Assembly (NCBI GenBank): GCA_963693315.1
Contig: OY856187.1
Coordinates: 378,338,553-378,402,552, forward strand
Reading direction: 5' to 3'
Length of the DNA: 64,000 nt
Source of the DNA: Diogma glabrata
Lineage: Eukaryota > Arthropoda > Insecta > Diptera > Cylindrotomidae
Part shown: piece by piece, positions 1 to 15,186 of the stretch
How the letters are laid out: each line of letters opens with the position of its first letter
Position numbering within the stretch: position 1 is the first letter of the stretch
Notes under the pieces: model-generated
Database searches by the model: none
Told to the model about the DNA's origin: nothing
Seen by the model: only the letters and a program-made list of their open reading frames with translations
Made by a program: the position numbers and the translations under genes

Positions 1-1683
1 CAGTTCTGCTAATGCAAGCAGGTTTGTTTAATCATATATAAGCAATGCTTATATGTATCGTATTCGTGCTAATGCATAGAAATATGTACATATTTAATAT
101 AATTGCAAACCATAAGAACATATTTGTTGTAAATTAGAAATATGTATTTGTTAAAAAATAATTTAACATAATTTTCATATAAATGTACACATATGTTTGT
201 CACATTATACATTAACCATTCATTTTAATGATAATTCCGAAAAGTGAAAAAAAAATTGATCAAAGATAACTAAGCGAATAATGTTTTATTATTATAAAAT
301 ATGATTGATTTAGTAATTTCGTCTCTATTACCATACAGCATAAGGTTGATTTACTAATTTCGTCTTTATTACCATACAGCATAAAGGTTAAAATATACCT
401 TGAAACAGCGTGACGCGGTTTCTCGTTTAACACCCCATCAAAATATTTACAACGAGCGCAAAGAAGTATAACTTCAAAAAAAAGTTTATTGTTTAATTTT
501 TCTGTGATTCGAAACGTAAGAGATTCCCAAATACCTTTTCATAATATTTCTATAGCTCTTCCCTTCCGTATTCGGTCATTTTCTGCGGGCTAAAATATCT
601 AAAGTTAAATAATGCGATTATTGAAAAATAATTTATACGCTTTATACGGCATGTCAAGATGTCGTGAAAATTTACCGTATTAAAATACAAAAGAAAATAC
701 ACGAACGAAAGAAATAAAAATAGGTTTTTTCTATGATAGCAAATGAAAAGTCTATTTTCAACACGCTTAATGCCCTGTGAAAATCGGTTCTTTTACCACT
801 ATAGTGTAAAAAGAATAACAAATTGTAGTTGCTATAGTTTCTCATATAATTTTACAAAGTTTTTTAAACAACGCATCCATGAAAAAATAGAATATGAATT
901 TTTAATGTGATGTTGTCGATTTTTAATTTTATAATTTATAGTAAATGTGGGGTTTTTGAAAAGTGGGTGCTGTATATTAATAAATTGTACAACCCTAGAA
1001 TATAACTCATAACTAATACAGTCATATATTTATGTAAATATAAACAAACAATTGTTCAAAGTTTGGGTCAGTCATTATTAAATCGTGTGCGACTATGAAT
1101 CTAAATTAAATGTATTAAATTTAAAATAATGTTTTATTTATTTCTCTGGTTTTCCTGGTTTCGAACATAAAAGTGGGGTTTTTGAAAAAAAATTAATTTT
1201 GACCTTAATATCTCATTCGTTATATGAAAGGTTTTTCCTAGTCCAAAACAATTTTTCTTGTAATTTTCAAAAGCCAAAAAAGTTTCTCGTAACCCCACTC
1301 CCCACCAAAAGCACAGTTTTCGACTTATTTTTAAAAATCTGAAATTTTTTTCCTTCCTTCACCTTAACTTCGAACGTCACCCAAACCCTCGACGAGCGAG
1401 TCATATTCGCAATTATCGGACTTTTTTCTAATACATTCAATTTTTTTACAGTGGGAGGAGAGAATAAAAAAAAACGTTAAAGAAAAAAATTTTTTTTAAC
1501 GCGAGCGGTTCTTCCTTTATAGCTTGGGGTAGTTTTAAAAACCATCGGTTTTTATATATGTTTAAATTGATGTATTTCAAGGACTAGGTGACAGATTTTA
1601 AAAATTAAAAAACTTCCCTTAGCTCAAGAAAGACTTGACGGCTGTAAATAAACTTTATTTCGTTTTAAAGTTTTAAAGTAATA
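1..1683. other. AT-rich DNA, no gene seen
   Basis: I see no coding sequence that can be supported here. One short direct duplication of 41 bp lies at 307-347 and 348-389 (shared core ATTACCATACAGCATAA). The rest is A/T-rich unique-looking sequence up to the start of the inverted-repeat element at 1684. Confidence 0.6.
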
Positions 1684-2847
1684 GTCCAGTAAATAAAGGT
1701 TAAAAGGTCGCAAAAATCCTGTCGCGGACAGGACCTGGCGGAAATTGTTGGTCTTACCGAGTACTTTGACGTGAGCAAAATTACCTTGGGGTTCCGACCC
1801 TGTGAGCCTGGAAAATGGCCCTCAAAGTGTCAGAAGTAGTTTCCGGGCCATATCTCTGAAAATATGGCTAATATGTGAGCTAATTATCTACAGAAATTGT
1901 CCTATTCATTTTTATCGTAAGCCCGATAGTTTCCGAGATAACGGACTCGAACCTTGTCCTGCATTTTTCTCTTCATCATGGAGCCAGAACGCCGCTTTAC
2001 ACGTATTTACTAAGGAGCGGCGGACATACTAGCGGATTACTCGGTCAAAATTCAATATTTTTCGATGATTCAAAATTCATGTGAAAGAGAAAACCCGTAC
2101 CTGTCACATCCTGTGATAAAATTCCTGTTATCACGTTTGTAAGCGAGTGCAAACGGCGGTCAAAGTTTCTTTTTATCCGGTTTTCTGACGCTGTTTTAAA
2201 TTTATTCATATTTTTTTTAAAAATTGTATTTTTACATGTTTCTTTCTTGATTATTGTACCTGGGGGAGTCTTGAAACATCTCAGAAAGTTTGCCGCAGTG
2301 GCCTTCTCACACTTTTAAACAAAAGGGAATTTATTAATTTCCATTTTGAGGACTTTCATGGAGTTTCGGAAAGTCCGCGGAAAATCATTAATAAAAGATT
2401 TATTGTTTATTGAAGTGCCTCATAAGTTACACCAATTTGTAGCTTAGAATGTCTAGTTTCCGATCGTATTTTCTAAATTGTTTAGAAATTTTCCAGGGCT
2501 CTTTAAAAGTTGATTTTACGCCCACACGGGAAAAAACTGGCCAAATTTTTCAGACACTTTTTTTTCTTTCCGAGGAATGTTTTGGGTATTGTTACGTATA
2601 TAAAAGTAAAGCTGGGGTTCTCAGCTTTCCATTGATATAAATAATGTCATTGTTTTTAATCCACAAACAAAAAAATAGAAAAAGTTTCTCTGAAATTATT
2701 TATGATAATTTCCTCTTTTTTCCTGCTTCACGTGGTGGCGCGTATATTACGTGTATAATATCGGAAAGCGCAGGCGCGCACACATGGCACACACACACTG
2801 GCTTCACGCGTCCCTCGTGGACTTATATTGTTATTGTTTATCGTCAA

Positions 2848-3185
2848 CAATAGTACATTATGATGCTAGGACGTAAAGCTAAAGATTTTGGACGGATGTG
2901 GAGTTTGCAAATCGAGGCGCTAGCCGAGTCCAAAATAGCTTACGCATCATATACTACTTTTTATTCGCCGCAAGCAAAATATTTTAAAAAATTTTGTTTA
3001 TTCTAAATTAAAATTATAAATTTCATAAATTTTAAAATAAAAATATGTGGAACAAGTAACCTTTGACAAAATATTTATTATTTTTTCCAAATTATTGTGT
3101 AGCTATGACAACAAATGATAACAACTATTTTAATTGGAGAATGAATTGAATTGAATTTAAGGATTGCTTTGATAAAAAATATTAT
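2848..3185 (+). repeat. dispersed repeat, copy 1 (partner at 50148-50470)
   Basis: This stretch matches 50148-50470 in the same orientation, with many substitutions and gaps. Shared blocks include ATAGTA.ATTATGATG, GATTTTGGACG.ATGTGG and CTATGACAA.AA. It lies inside the 2.7-kb inverted-repeat element, while the partner stands alone, so it is probably an older insertion of an unknown family. Confidence 0.55.
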
Positions 3186-3564
3186 TTTTCATAGAATTTA
3201 AACAAATACAAATGCTTTTTACTTTTTTGGACGTAGCTATGACAACAAAATAAATAGTTGAAAAGTGATACTTTAAGGCCGCAAATCACAGTAATAAAGT
3301 AACATTTTAATATGTAGGCGAATAAAAAAACATTTTGTAGACCATTTGATTGCTGAAAATTTTCTGTTTTGTTGGAAATCAATATTTATAAAAAAAAATC
3401 TGGACAAAAAGTGGACTTTTGGTGCTATTTGGAAATTATTTGGTGCTGTTTAAAAGTTAGTGTTGCTGTTTCAATTTTTGGAGTAAGGGTAAGGAACAGT
3501 TAATCTCTTTGATTGTTCCAGAGGTAAATTTGTTGAGCATTACAATGGTGGAACAACTTTATCA

Positions 3565-3810
3565 TAAATGAGTGCAAGTTGAAGTTTGAAAAATTATAAA
3601 AGTGCTTGAACATGAAGATGAGCTGAACGAATCTTGGTGGACGCCGGCGTCCAGCAAAATTTTCCAAGTCGTTTTGATTCCAATGTTTATTTTCAAGGGC
3701 CCGAATGAACGGAGTGCAAGCTGAAGTGCGTTAAGTTATGAAAGTGCTTGAAAAGGAAGATGAACTTGAAGAATCTTTTCTGACGCCGGCGTCTACCCGT
3801 TAGAAGCAAC
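3565..3810. repeat. 142-bp direct duplication with GACGCCGGCGTC palindromes
   Basis: Two diverged units start with AGTGCAAG at 3571 and 3713 (period 142). Each contains the perfect 12-bp palindrome GACGCCGGCGTC (centred near 3645 and 3787), a GC-rich island in A/T-rich surroundings. Confidence 0.65.
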
Positions 3811-4408
3811 TTTAATCTCCGAGTCAAGGATTCACATGTGTTTACATTCGTTATGTGACCTTTATTTATTATGTTATGTGACCTTTATTTGTTATTTCAC
3901 TTCTCAATATTTGCACGGCGACTGATCCTTCCTATGCTCCTATATGGCCGCGATAATTTCGCAAATACAAAGAGGAAGCCATTGTCATTTGCAGGTCAAA
4001 TTTTTCAGGCCAAAACATGGAGCTGTGGGTATTTCCAAGCCCTCAGTTCTCAAATTTGATGAGAATCTGGCGTTTTTTCATGGTCTCAAATTTGACAATT
4101 TTTCACTACCCGTTTTTGCAAAAAGTATCAATGTTGCGAAGAAAATGAATAGGAGCATTTCTGTAGATAATTAGCTCACCTTCATTTCTGGCTAAAAAGA
4201 AATGCCGTAACTGCCATATTTCCGGAGATATGGCCCGGAAACTACTTCTGACACTTTGAGGGCCATTTTCCAGGCTCACAGGGTCGGAACCCCAAGGTAA
4301 TTTTGCTCACGTCAAAGTACTCGGTAAGAACAACAATTTTCGCCAGGTCCCGTCCGTGACAGGATTTTTGCGAGCTTTTGATCTTTTTCGACCGTTATTT
4401 ACTGGACT

Positions 4409-4690
4409 TTCCTTTTTTTTTAAAATTTAATTTTTACGGTTTTTTTGAAATTATAGAAATTTTTGAATAAAGTTTTACCAATAAATATGAGTTCTAGATT
4501 TTATTTGAACTCATATTTCTTATACACGAAAGACAATGTTTATTCATATTAAACTGGTGTAGAATTTTGTAATTCACTAAATTAAATAGGTTTTGAATTT
4601 TTAAAGATTTTTTGTGAGAACTTAAACTCAAGTAACTAAGAGATATTTTGAATTTTACAATTCAAAAGTATGTTTGGATTTTTCTCAGAA
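4409..4690. other. AT-rich DNA, nothing recognised
   Basis: A/T-rich sequence between the inverted-repeat element and a SINE fragment. No coding or repeat signal was found. Confidence 0.5.
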
Positions 4691-4696
4691 AAAACT

Positions 4697-4794
4697 TACG
4701 TGTTTTGGAGTAGGGTTCGAACCTTCCTCATCAGTGTCATGATTTGAATCCGCTTTGGTAGACACGCTATAAACCTACCCCACTGAGGCAATGG
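4697..4794 (-). repeat. tRNA-derived SINE fragment, family S
   Basis: Read on the minus strand it begins CCATTGCCTCAGTGGGGTAG, continues through AGCGTGTCTACCAAA, and reaches a box-B-like GGTTCGAACCC before AAAACACG. It aligns with the SINE copies at 20440-20557 and 20644-20750 (same spacing, TAGCGTGTCTACCAAA and ACTGATGAGG shared). The head resembles a Pol III promoter of tRNA origin, but no acceptor stem closes, so this is not a tRNA gene. Confidence 0.7.
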
Positions 4795-4799
4795 TATTT

Positions 4800-6734
4800 C
4801 GAAGTTGGAATATCATCATTATTCTACTTAAGTTGAGTTTTTAATTTCATATTTTCTGTGTGGTCTACCTACCGAAATGAATGTTTTACTGAATCATTTT
4901 CAATACATACTTATATCTAATACTTGTCTGCAACAATATAAGCTGTGACTAACCGGACATTTTTTGGTCATAAATCAGCAATCATGAAACACCTTAACCG
5001 GATATTCTCCTCTAAGCAGACTCCAAACCACAATAAAAAATATTCCATAGAATTTTAAACAATATATAAAAAACAACTTTTTATATACAAAATAGCACAC
5101 ATTGCACTATAATTTAGAATGGTGTCACACCTCCCGCTATTCTTGTTTTAATCTTTAATCGAACAAAAATCTTAATTTACAAACCAAAATTGTATGAATG
5201 AAACTCAATCTTATTAATATTAAAATAATTGTCAGATTTCTAAGCTCTTAATTCATTAAAAATCTATATTCGAAATAGTTGTTGTAAACTTGTATTCATC
5301 ATGTCTTAACTTCAACACTCGACAGACATATCGTAGGATGTTCATCAGATATCCAGTTTTTTTTCATACACTTTTATTTGTTCAGAATTAAATCCTAAAC
5401 TATCTTTTGACCATATTTATTTAGAATAACAAATGTTTGTCGTCCGTAAGTCTGATGTTGATTTATTTAAATTGACGTCATTAATTTTATGCAAATACAA
5501 AAAAAATATATTTTATTAATTGTAATTTTATATTTATATCATTGATTGTGATCAGATTTTGAGATTAAATTTCATGAATTTATTATGAAAAAGACACATA
5601 TATGGGTGTGGATTTGTGTACCTAGGAAAATGTTTATGAGGTAAAATTAATTTTTTTGCTTAGGATTTTATGTTGGTTGAAACGTGCTTATAGTTTAACG
5701 ATCTTTTTTCTTAACGATTAAAAGCCATATTTGGTTAAAATACACATCTTGATATTATTAAAAAAAATAGGTACAGTTTCCTTTAACGAATAATGATATC
5801 TTTAGAAAGTCTCTGTTACTGTGTAAAGGAACAAACCATGAACGCTACAAACCATGAGACTAGTTTCAAAGTGCTTTTAATCCTTTTCGATTTCAATTCT
5901 TTTCCATAGTCAAGTTTTATATTTTTTTCCGCATTTGTGGATGACGCTTTCGAGTTAGTTAGCGTTTACTCCGAAAACTTGGTAGACCTCAATTTCTGTA
6001 ATTCCAATTCCTGCAATTCTGAAATAATTTTACGGCGCTCGGCTAGATTGCCTAGTTTTAACCTACAACTTAATCTTTTACAACCTGCAGAGCTAAAACT
6101 CTTTAGAGTCTTACATGTAGACGCGAAGTTTAAGAATTATCTCTTTAGTTGGTTTGTGTGTTGTTCTGGATTTATATCTGTCTACATTGGTCCAGAGATT
6201 TAAGTGGCTTAAAGATTGAACTCACAGGACTTGAATGGTCAGACGCAAATATTTGTTGGAATTGTACTGCATTTAGAAGACTATGTGGTTAATATGTTCC
6301 TTTATGTTTATTTTATTTTTGTTGTTGTAGTTGGCTGGAACCGACGATTGACCAAACAGTTGTTTGTTTTGTTAAAGAGTTTGCGAACTATATTCCTCAT
6401 TCTACCAAGCTACCGCTCCCCTATGGTTTGTTCTAGTTTGATTTTTTATAGCAATGACAAATAAAAAAAGATTCTTACTCAAGCGAACCGCGATTGTGGA
6501 GATCTCTTATAAAAATTCAAAATTGTTTTAACAAAAACTTAAATCTTGTTACACCTAAAATGTAAAGTTTAGTAACAGGAAATACCAAAAAATATATAGA
6601 TGGATATATATATATAAAAAATCTTACTCTAGTTTGTCTATGTAACGTGGTCATGAGGTTGCTGACCCAATTTAACTGCAAAGTCGATTTTCCGGGTTGT
6701 ATGTATTTCAATTTTATTGTAATTGTTGATAATG
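4800..6734. other. AT-rich DNA, no supported gene
   Basis: Two modest open frames (5937-6203 and 6216-6464, plus strand) have no recognisable motif and are not called. They lie just upstream of the Penelope-like remnant and could be eroded parts of it, but I cannot show that. The rest is A/T-rich and featureless. Confidence 0.45.
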
Positions 6735-6769
6735 ATGAATGAAGTCGTTGATATCTCCCTATTAGACGT

Positions 6770-7375
6770 CAAAAACTCCTTTGAATTGTTCAAAGTTCCT
6801 TTGATGTCGTTTCCCTGTTCACCAACGTTTCAGTAGATATGGCGTTGAATGCTACATGTAACCGCTGGGACCATCCAAACGTTCACCACCATTCCACATT
6901 TGCTATTCGAACAGATGATCCTTTTCTTTTCTCCACCGTCGAAAAATTTTATTTCACCTTCTACGATTGTATTTATGCGTAAAAACCAGAGGACATACCA
7001 TGGACAATCCCCCTTCTTTTACTCTTTCAAACCTAGTCCCTGCAGATGTCTTGAGCATATTCTTAGACCAGCTGCTTTATTCGCCGTTTTTCTTGAAAAA
7101 AATACGTTAATGACATCATTTGTTGTATTCCATCCGTTCATATTGATGACACACTAACCTCCCTCATGTCCATCTCTCACTCTATCTAATTCACCTACGA
7201 AGTGTCAAATAATGACCAAATCGGCTTTTCAGACATCAGAATCATTTGCAACCATAACCACACCATCTCCACTAACTGGTACCATAAACCTACTGCTTCC
7301 AACCGTCATCTAAAATTTATACACACCACTTCACTACAAAAATTAACATAGGCCATTTCTTTATCAAACGCGTCC
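6770..7375 (+). pseudogene. PLE reverse transcriptase remnant
   Basis: In PLEs this domain copies element RNA into DNA. The fragment FDVVSLFTNVSVDMAL (about 6806-6853) matches the RT motif with the first catalytic aspartate, followed by NRWDH. Further on, in other frames, IDDTLTSLM near 7145 corresponds to the YVDDT active site, with the first D visible but the preceding Y/V altered. IGFSDIRIICNH and TNWYHKPTASNRHLKF (about 7220-7320) match the conserved PLE segment after the active site. At least three frameshifts and internal stops separate these blocks. The GIY-YIG remnant follows, as expected. Identification rests on motif order from memory, not on a search. Confidence 0.82.
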
Positions 7376-7639
7376 TCTCATTGTGTGCTATATAAAATAT
7401 ATACCACAAATCATTCAAAAGATCTCCCTAATCCTCCCAAACACCAAATTTCTCCCTCACTCATCAACAAAATCCTGAAAAAATACCAATTCTTTGCTTC
7501 ATTCTCTGCCCCCTCTTTTCCTCCCCTTGTCGACCTTGCTTACATTATCTTCGCTTATATTGACGGAAAAATAACTTTCCTGAACTCCGCCTAGCCTTCT
7601 CCTACCCTACTTTCCTAAATTCTCTTATTTTCAGTGTTA

Positions 7640-8027
7640 AAGACAAAACCTCTACTACACCCCAGTCCATCGTCATCTATCTTCTAAACTGTGCTGATTG
7701 CGATGCTGTTTGCGTTGGCCAAACAAAATAGCAACTCCAAACTAGAAAAACATCTATACTTTCAAACGCCCAGATGACTCTAACAACAGCTTGATAGAGC
7801 ATTTTAAAACCACTGTACACTCTTTTGACTTCCAACATCCCAAAATCATATCCTCACAATCACACTTTCACCACCGCACTTTTCTAGAATCATGTTACAT
7901 AGTCCTTTTTAAATCCAAATTCATCAGTTCAATGGCCGAACTCACATACCTTAATTCCAAATACCTTCCTATCATTAAATCCTTCCAAACTCGCTCCCAT
8001 ATCAAAATAGCATCTACCTTCCAATAA
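7640..8027 (+). pseudogene. PLE GIY-YIG endonuclease remnant
   Basis: The PLE endonuclease nicks target DNA for insertion. The fragment VIYLLNCADCDAVCVGQTK (about 7671-7728) fits the domain start, with the Y...C..C....VGQT spacing typical of the PLE version. An in-frame TAG follows. A second frame gives SLIEHFKTTVHSFDFQH and FLESCYIVLFKSKFISS (about 7783-7935), matching the H...H.FD and the R/F-LE catalytic-glutamate regions. Stops and one or more frameshifts make it non-functional. It lies downstream of the RT remnant, consistent with one PLE copy. Confidence 0.8.
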
Positions 8028-8514
8028 CCTTTCCTTTCACTATCAGCATATATATTTTACATAAAAACCGCCGCCGATCTTTATACCTTTTCTCCGGTTG
8101 CCCCTTGCCAAGCCAGCATATTCTTTCTGAAAATTATATTAATAAGTTTCTAGTCCATTTCCTCCATACATTATCAACTAACATGGTTTGTTTTTTTGTC
8201 TTTTAAATTATACATATTTTTGTTAGTTTAGATTTATGTTTTATTTTTTTTTAAACCTGTTTTTTTTTAAAACAGAAATCAGTCACCTTGAAAAAGGAAG
8301 TACAACCAGCTGTGAAAACGTCGGCTGCCAGTTAACAAACAAAAAATCACCTAAACATGTCAAAACGATTTTCGACTCAAAATGTTTTTTCAAAAATATT
8401 TAATTTTATAAATAATTAATCTGTTCCTATAAAAAATTTGTATTCATATTAATCTAATAATATTAAAAATAATAAATAGTAACATTATACCAATTTTGAA
8501 AAAAGTTTGTAAAA

Positions 8515-8633
8515 TGTGCATTAATTGTGCATGTTACAAAATCTCCATGCACAAATTGTGCATAATACATATTATGCACATGATGTGCACCATACCGTGC
8601 ACATGTCGTAAAACGCCTTAGCACATATGTGCA
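8515..8633. repeat. Cluster of eight TGTGCA/TGCACA motifs
   Basis: The hexamer TGTGCA or its reverse complement occurs at 8515, 8526, 8548, 8557, 8575, 8584, 8598 and 8628. Several pair into palindromes: TGCACAAATTGTGCA (8548-8562) and GCACATATGTGC (8621-8632). Spacing is irregular (9-30 bp), so it is not a simple tandem repeat. Function is unknown; it could be a protein-binding cluster or a decayed satellite. Confidence 0.7.
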
Positions 8634-8763
8634 TACAAATTTTAGCTGCATGTTTCACGAAACATCGAAACGAAATTTATTTAATGATGATAAGAATAAT
8701 AAACAAAAAATAAAATTATGACTTTCGTAATAGTAAATTGCTGAATTTTTATTATCATCTATA

Positions 8764-9196
8764 GTGGAGTCATATTAGCATTTTATATTGATGTAAGAGC
8801 AAAGTTGAATTTTTTTTTGTTTTATGTTAAGGACATAAAAGTTAGTGGGCAGGTAATTATTTAGCAAATTTGGAGGCCCGGAAGTGCCTCAAAAATGGCA
8901 AAAACTGGGTTTTTGGTGTTTTTTGAGTAGGTCGCTTCACTATTTTTGAAATATATCGGGCTCTAATGATCATAAAAAAAAAAATGGAATATGTTTGTGA
9001 TTAAATTTCAAATCCATCTAGGGGGGTTAGATACTTTAAAAGTGTAACCTTGCCATTTTTGAGGCACTTCCGGGCCTCCAAATTTGCTAAATAATTACAT
9101 GCCCACTAACTTTTATGTCCTTAACATAAAACAAAAAAAAATTCAACTCTGTTCTTACATCAAATATATCACTTTTTTTTACTAATATGACTCCAC
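8764..9196. mobile_element. MITE, 433 bp, TA target duplication
   Basis: The termini GTGGAGTCATATTAG and its reverse complement (ending at 9196) are flanked by TA on both sides (8762-8763 and 9197-9198). The inverted arms extend about 145 bp and share GGAGGCCCGGAAGTGCC. The size, long arms, lack of an ORF and TA duplication fit a Tc1/mariner-type non-autonomous element. Confidence 0.85.
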
Positions 9197-9284
9197 TACT
9201 AATATTATATGCGCAAGAAATTATTTTGTGAAAATATGCAAAAATAACAAACGCACTTTGAAGTTAATTAATTAGTTAACACAA

Positions 9285-9947
9285 AAAAATAATTGCAGAA
9301 GTGTTTTCCTATTCAAAAGAAACTTCTGTTTGTAAAATAAGTAAATCATTTTTAACAATTGTATTTATTTTATTTATTGTACTACATATATAATTTTTAT
9401 AATATTATAAAAAGTTCATTTAATAATAAAATATTTGATATTTAACATAAAAAAAATCTCTTAGTTTATAACGCCATTTTTATAATTTTCCTTCAGAACA
9501 AAAAAAACTGATTCCCGACAGTCATATGCACAACGAATTTTATCTTTAAAACAAAAAATATCGCTAGTACTTAACTTTCACAAGTAGTTAGATATAAATT
9601 AAGCTTCAATTAAGTTAAGAAAAAAAAAATGGCGTAGCGCCATCTTTTCTTCAATTACACTGTTTTTTCTTATGTAACACCGTTAAAAATTATTTCAAAA
9701 AATTAACATCTAATACCTATTCAACGACATATCATTTATGAAAATCGATTGAGTAGTTTTTCTATAATCGCTCGTCAAAATGCACAAAGTAACAAAAAGT
9801 TGAGGGCACCCTGTCAAGACCCCTGGTCGAAAAAAAAATTTCTAAGAGAATTTGTATTTTGTATTTATGAAAGAATATCTATAAACAAAAAATAATCAAA
9901 ATTAAAAGGGGTCAAGTCAAAACGTTGTTGAATCTTCGTGAAATTGC

Positions 9948-9949
<2 letters not shown>
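9285..9949 (+). mobile_element. Solo right arm of the palindromic element
   Basis: This matches the outer right arm of the 22837-25686 element, including TTCCTTCAGAACAAAAAAAA, the block around CAAGACCCCTGGTCGAAA, and the terminus CGTGAAATTGCTC ending at 9949. No left arm and no transposase-like part are present. The terminus abuts a TA microsatellite, so a 4-bp ATAT duplication is possible but cannot be shown. Confidence 0.85.

Positions 9950-15186
<5,237 letters not shown>

Larger units (their letters stand above)
1684..4408. mobile_element. 2.7-kb element with long terminal inverted repeats
   Basis: The left end (about 1684-1920) and the reverse complement of the right end (about 4133-4408) match over some 240 bp, starting at AGTCCAGTAAATAA, with small indels (about 30 bp extra in the right arm). 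The arms share blocks such as GAGTACTTTGACGTGAGC and GGTTCCGACCCTGTGAGC. Long inverted termini without a recognisable transposase point to a non-autonomous DNA transposon or foldback element. The interior holds a 142-bp duplication (3565-3810) and a diverged dispersed repeat (2848-3185). I could not define a target-site duplication: the bases outside the two ends differ. Confidence 0.75.
6735..8340 (+). mobile_element. Decayed Penelope-like retroelement (PLE)
   Basis: The plus strand, read across several frameshifts and stops, carries reverse transcriptase followed by a GIY-YIG-type endonuclease in the order typical of Penelope-like elements. The pieces are listed as separate pseudogene entries. 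Downstream, 8280-8335 contains a CTTGAAAAAGGAAG...GAAAACGTCGGCTGCCAG stretch like the post-ORF region often seen in insect PLEs (from memory). I could not delimit the ends or find flanking duplications. Repeated frame breaks show the copy is dead. Confidence 0.85.

Noticed and set aside
5937..6464. Two consecutive plus-strand frames upstream of the PLE relic
   Set aside because: I looked for PLE N-terminal or other RT motifs and found none.
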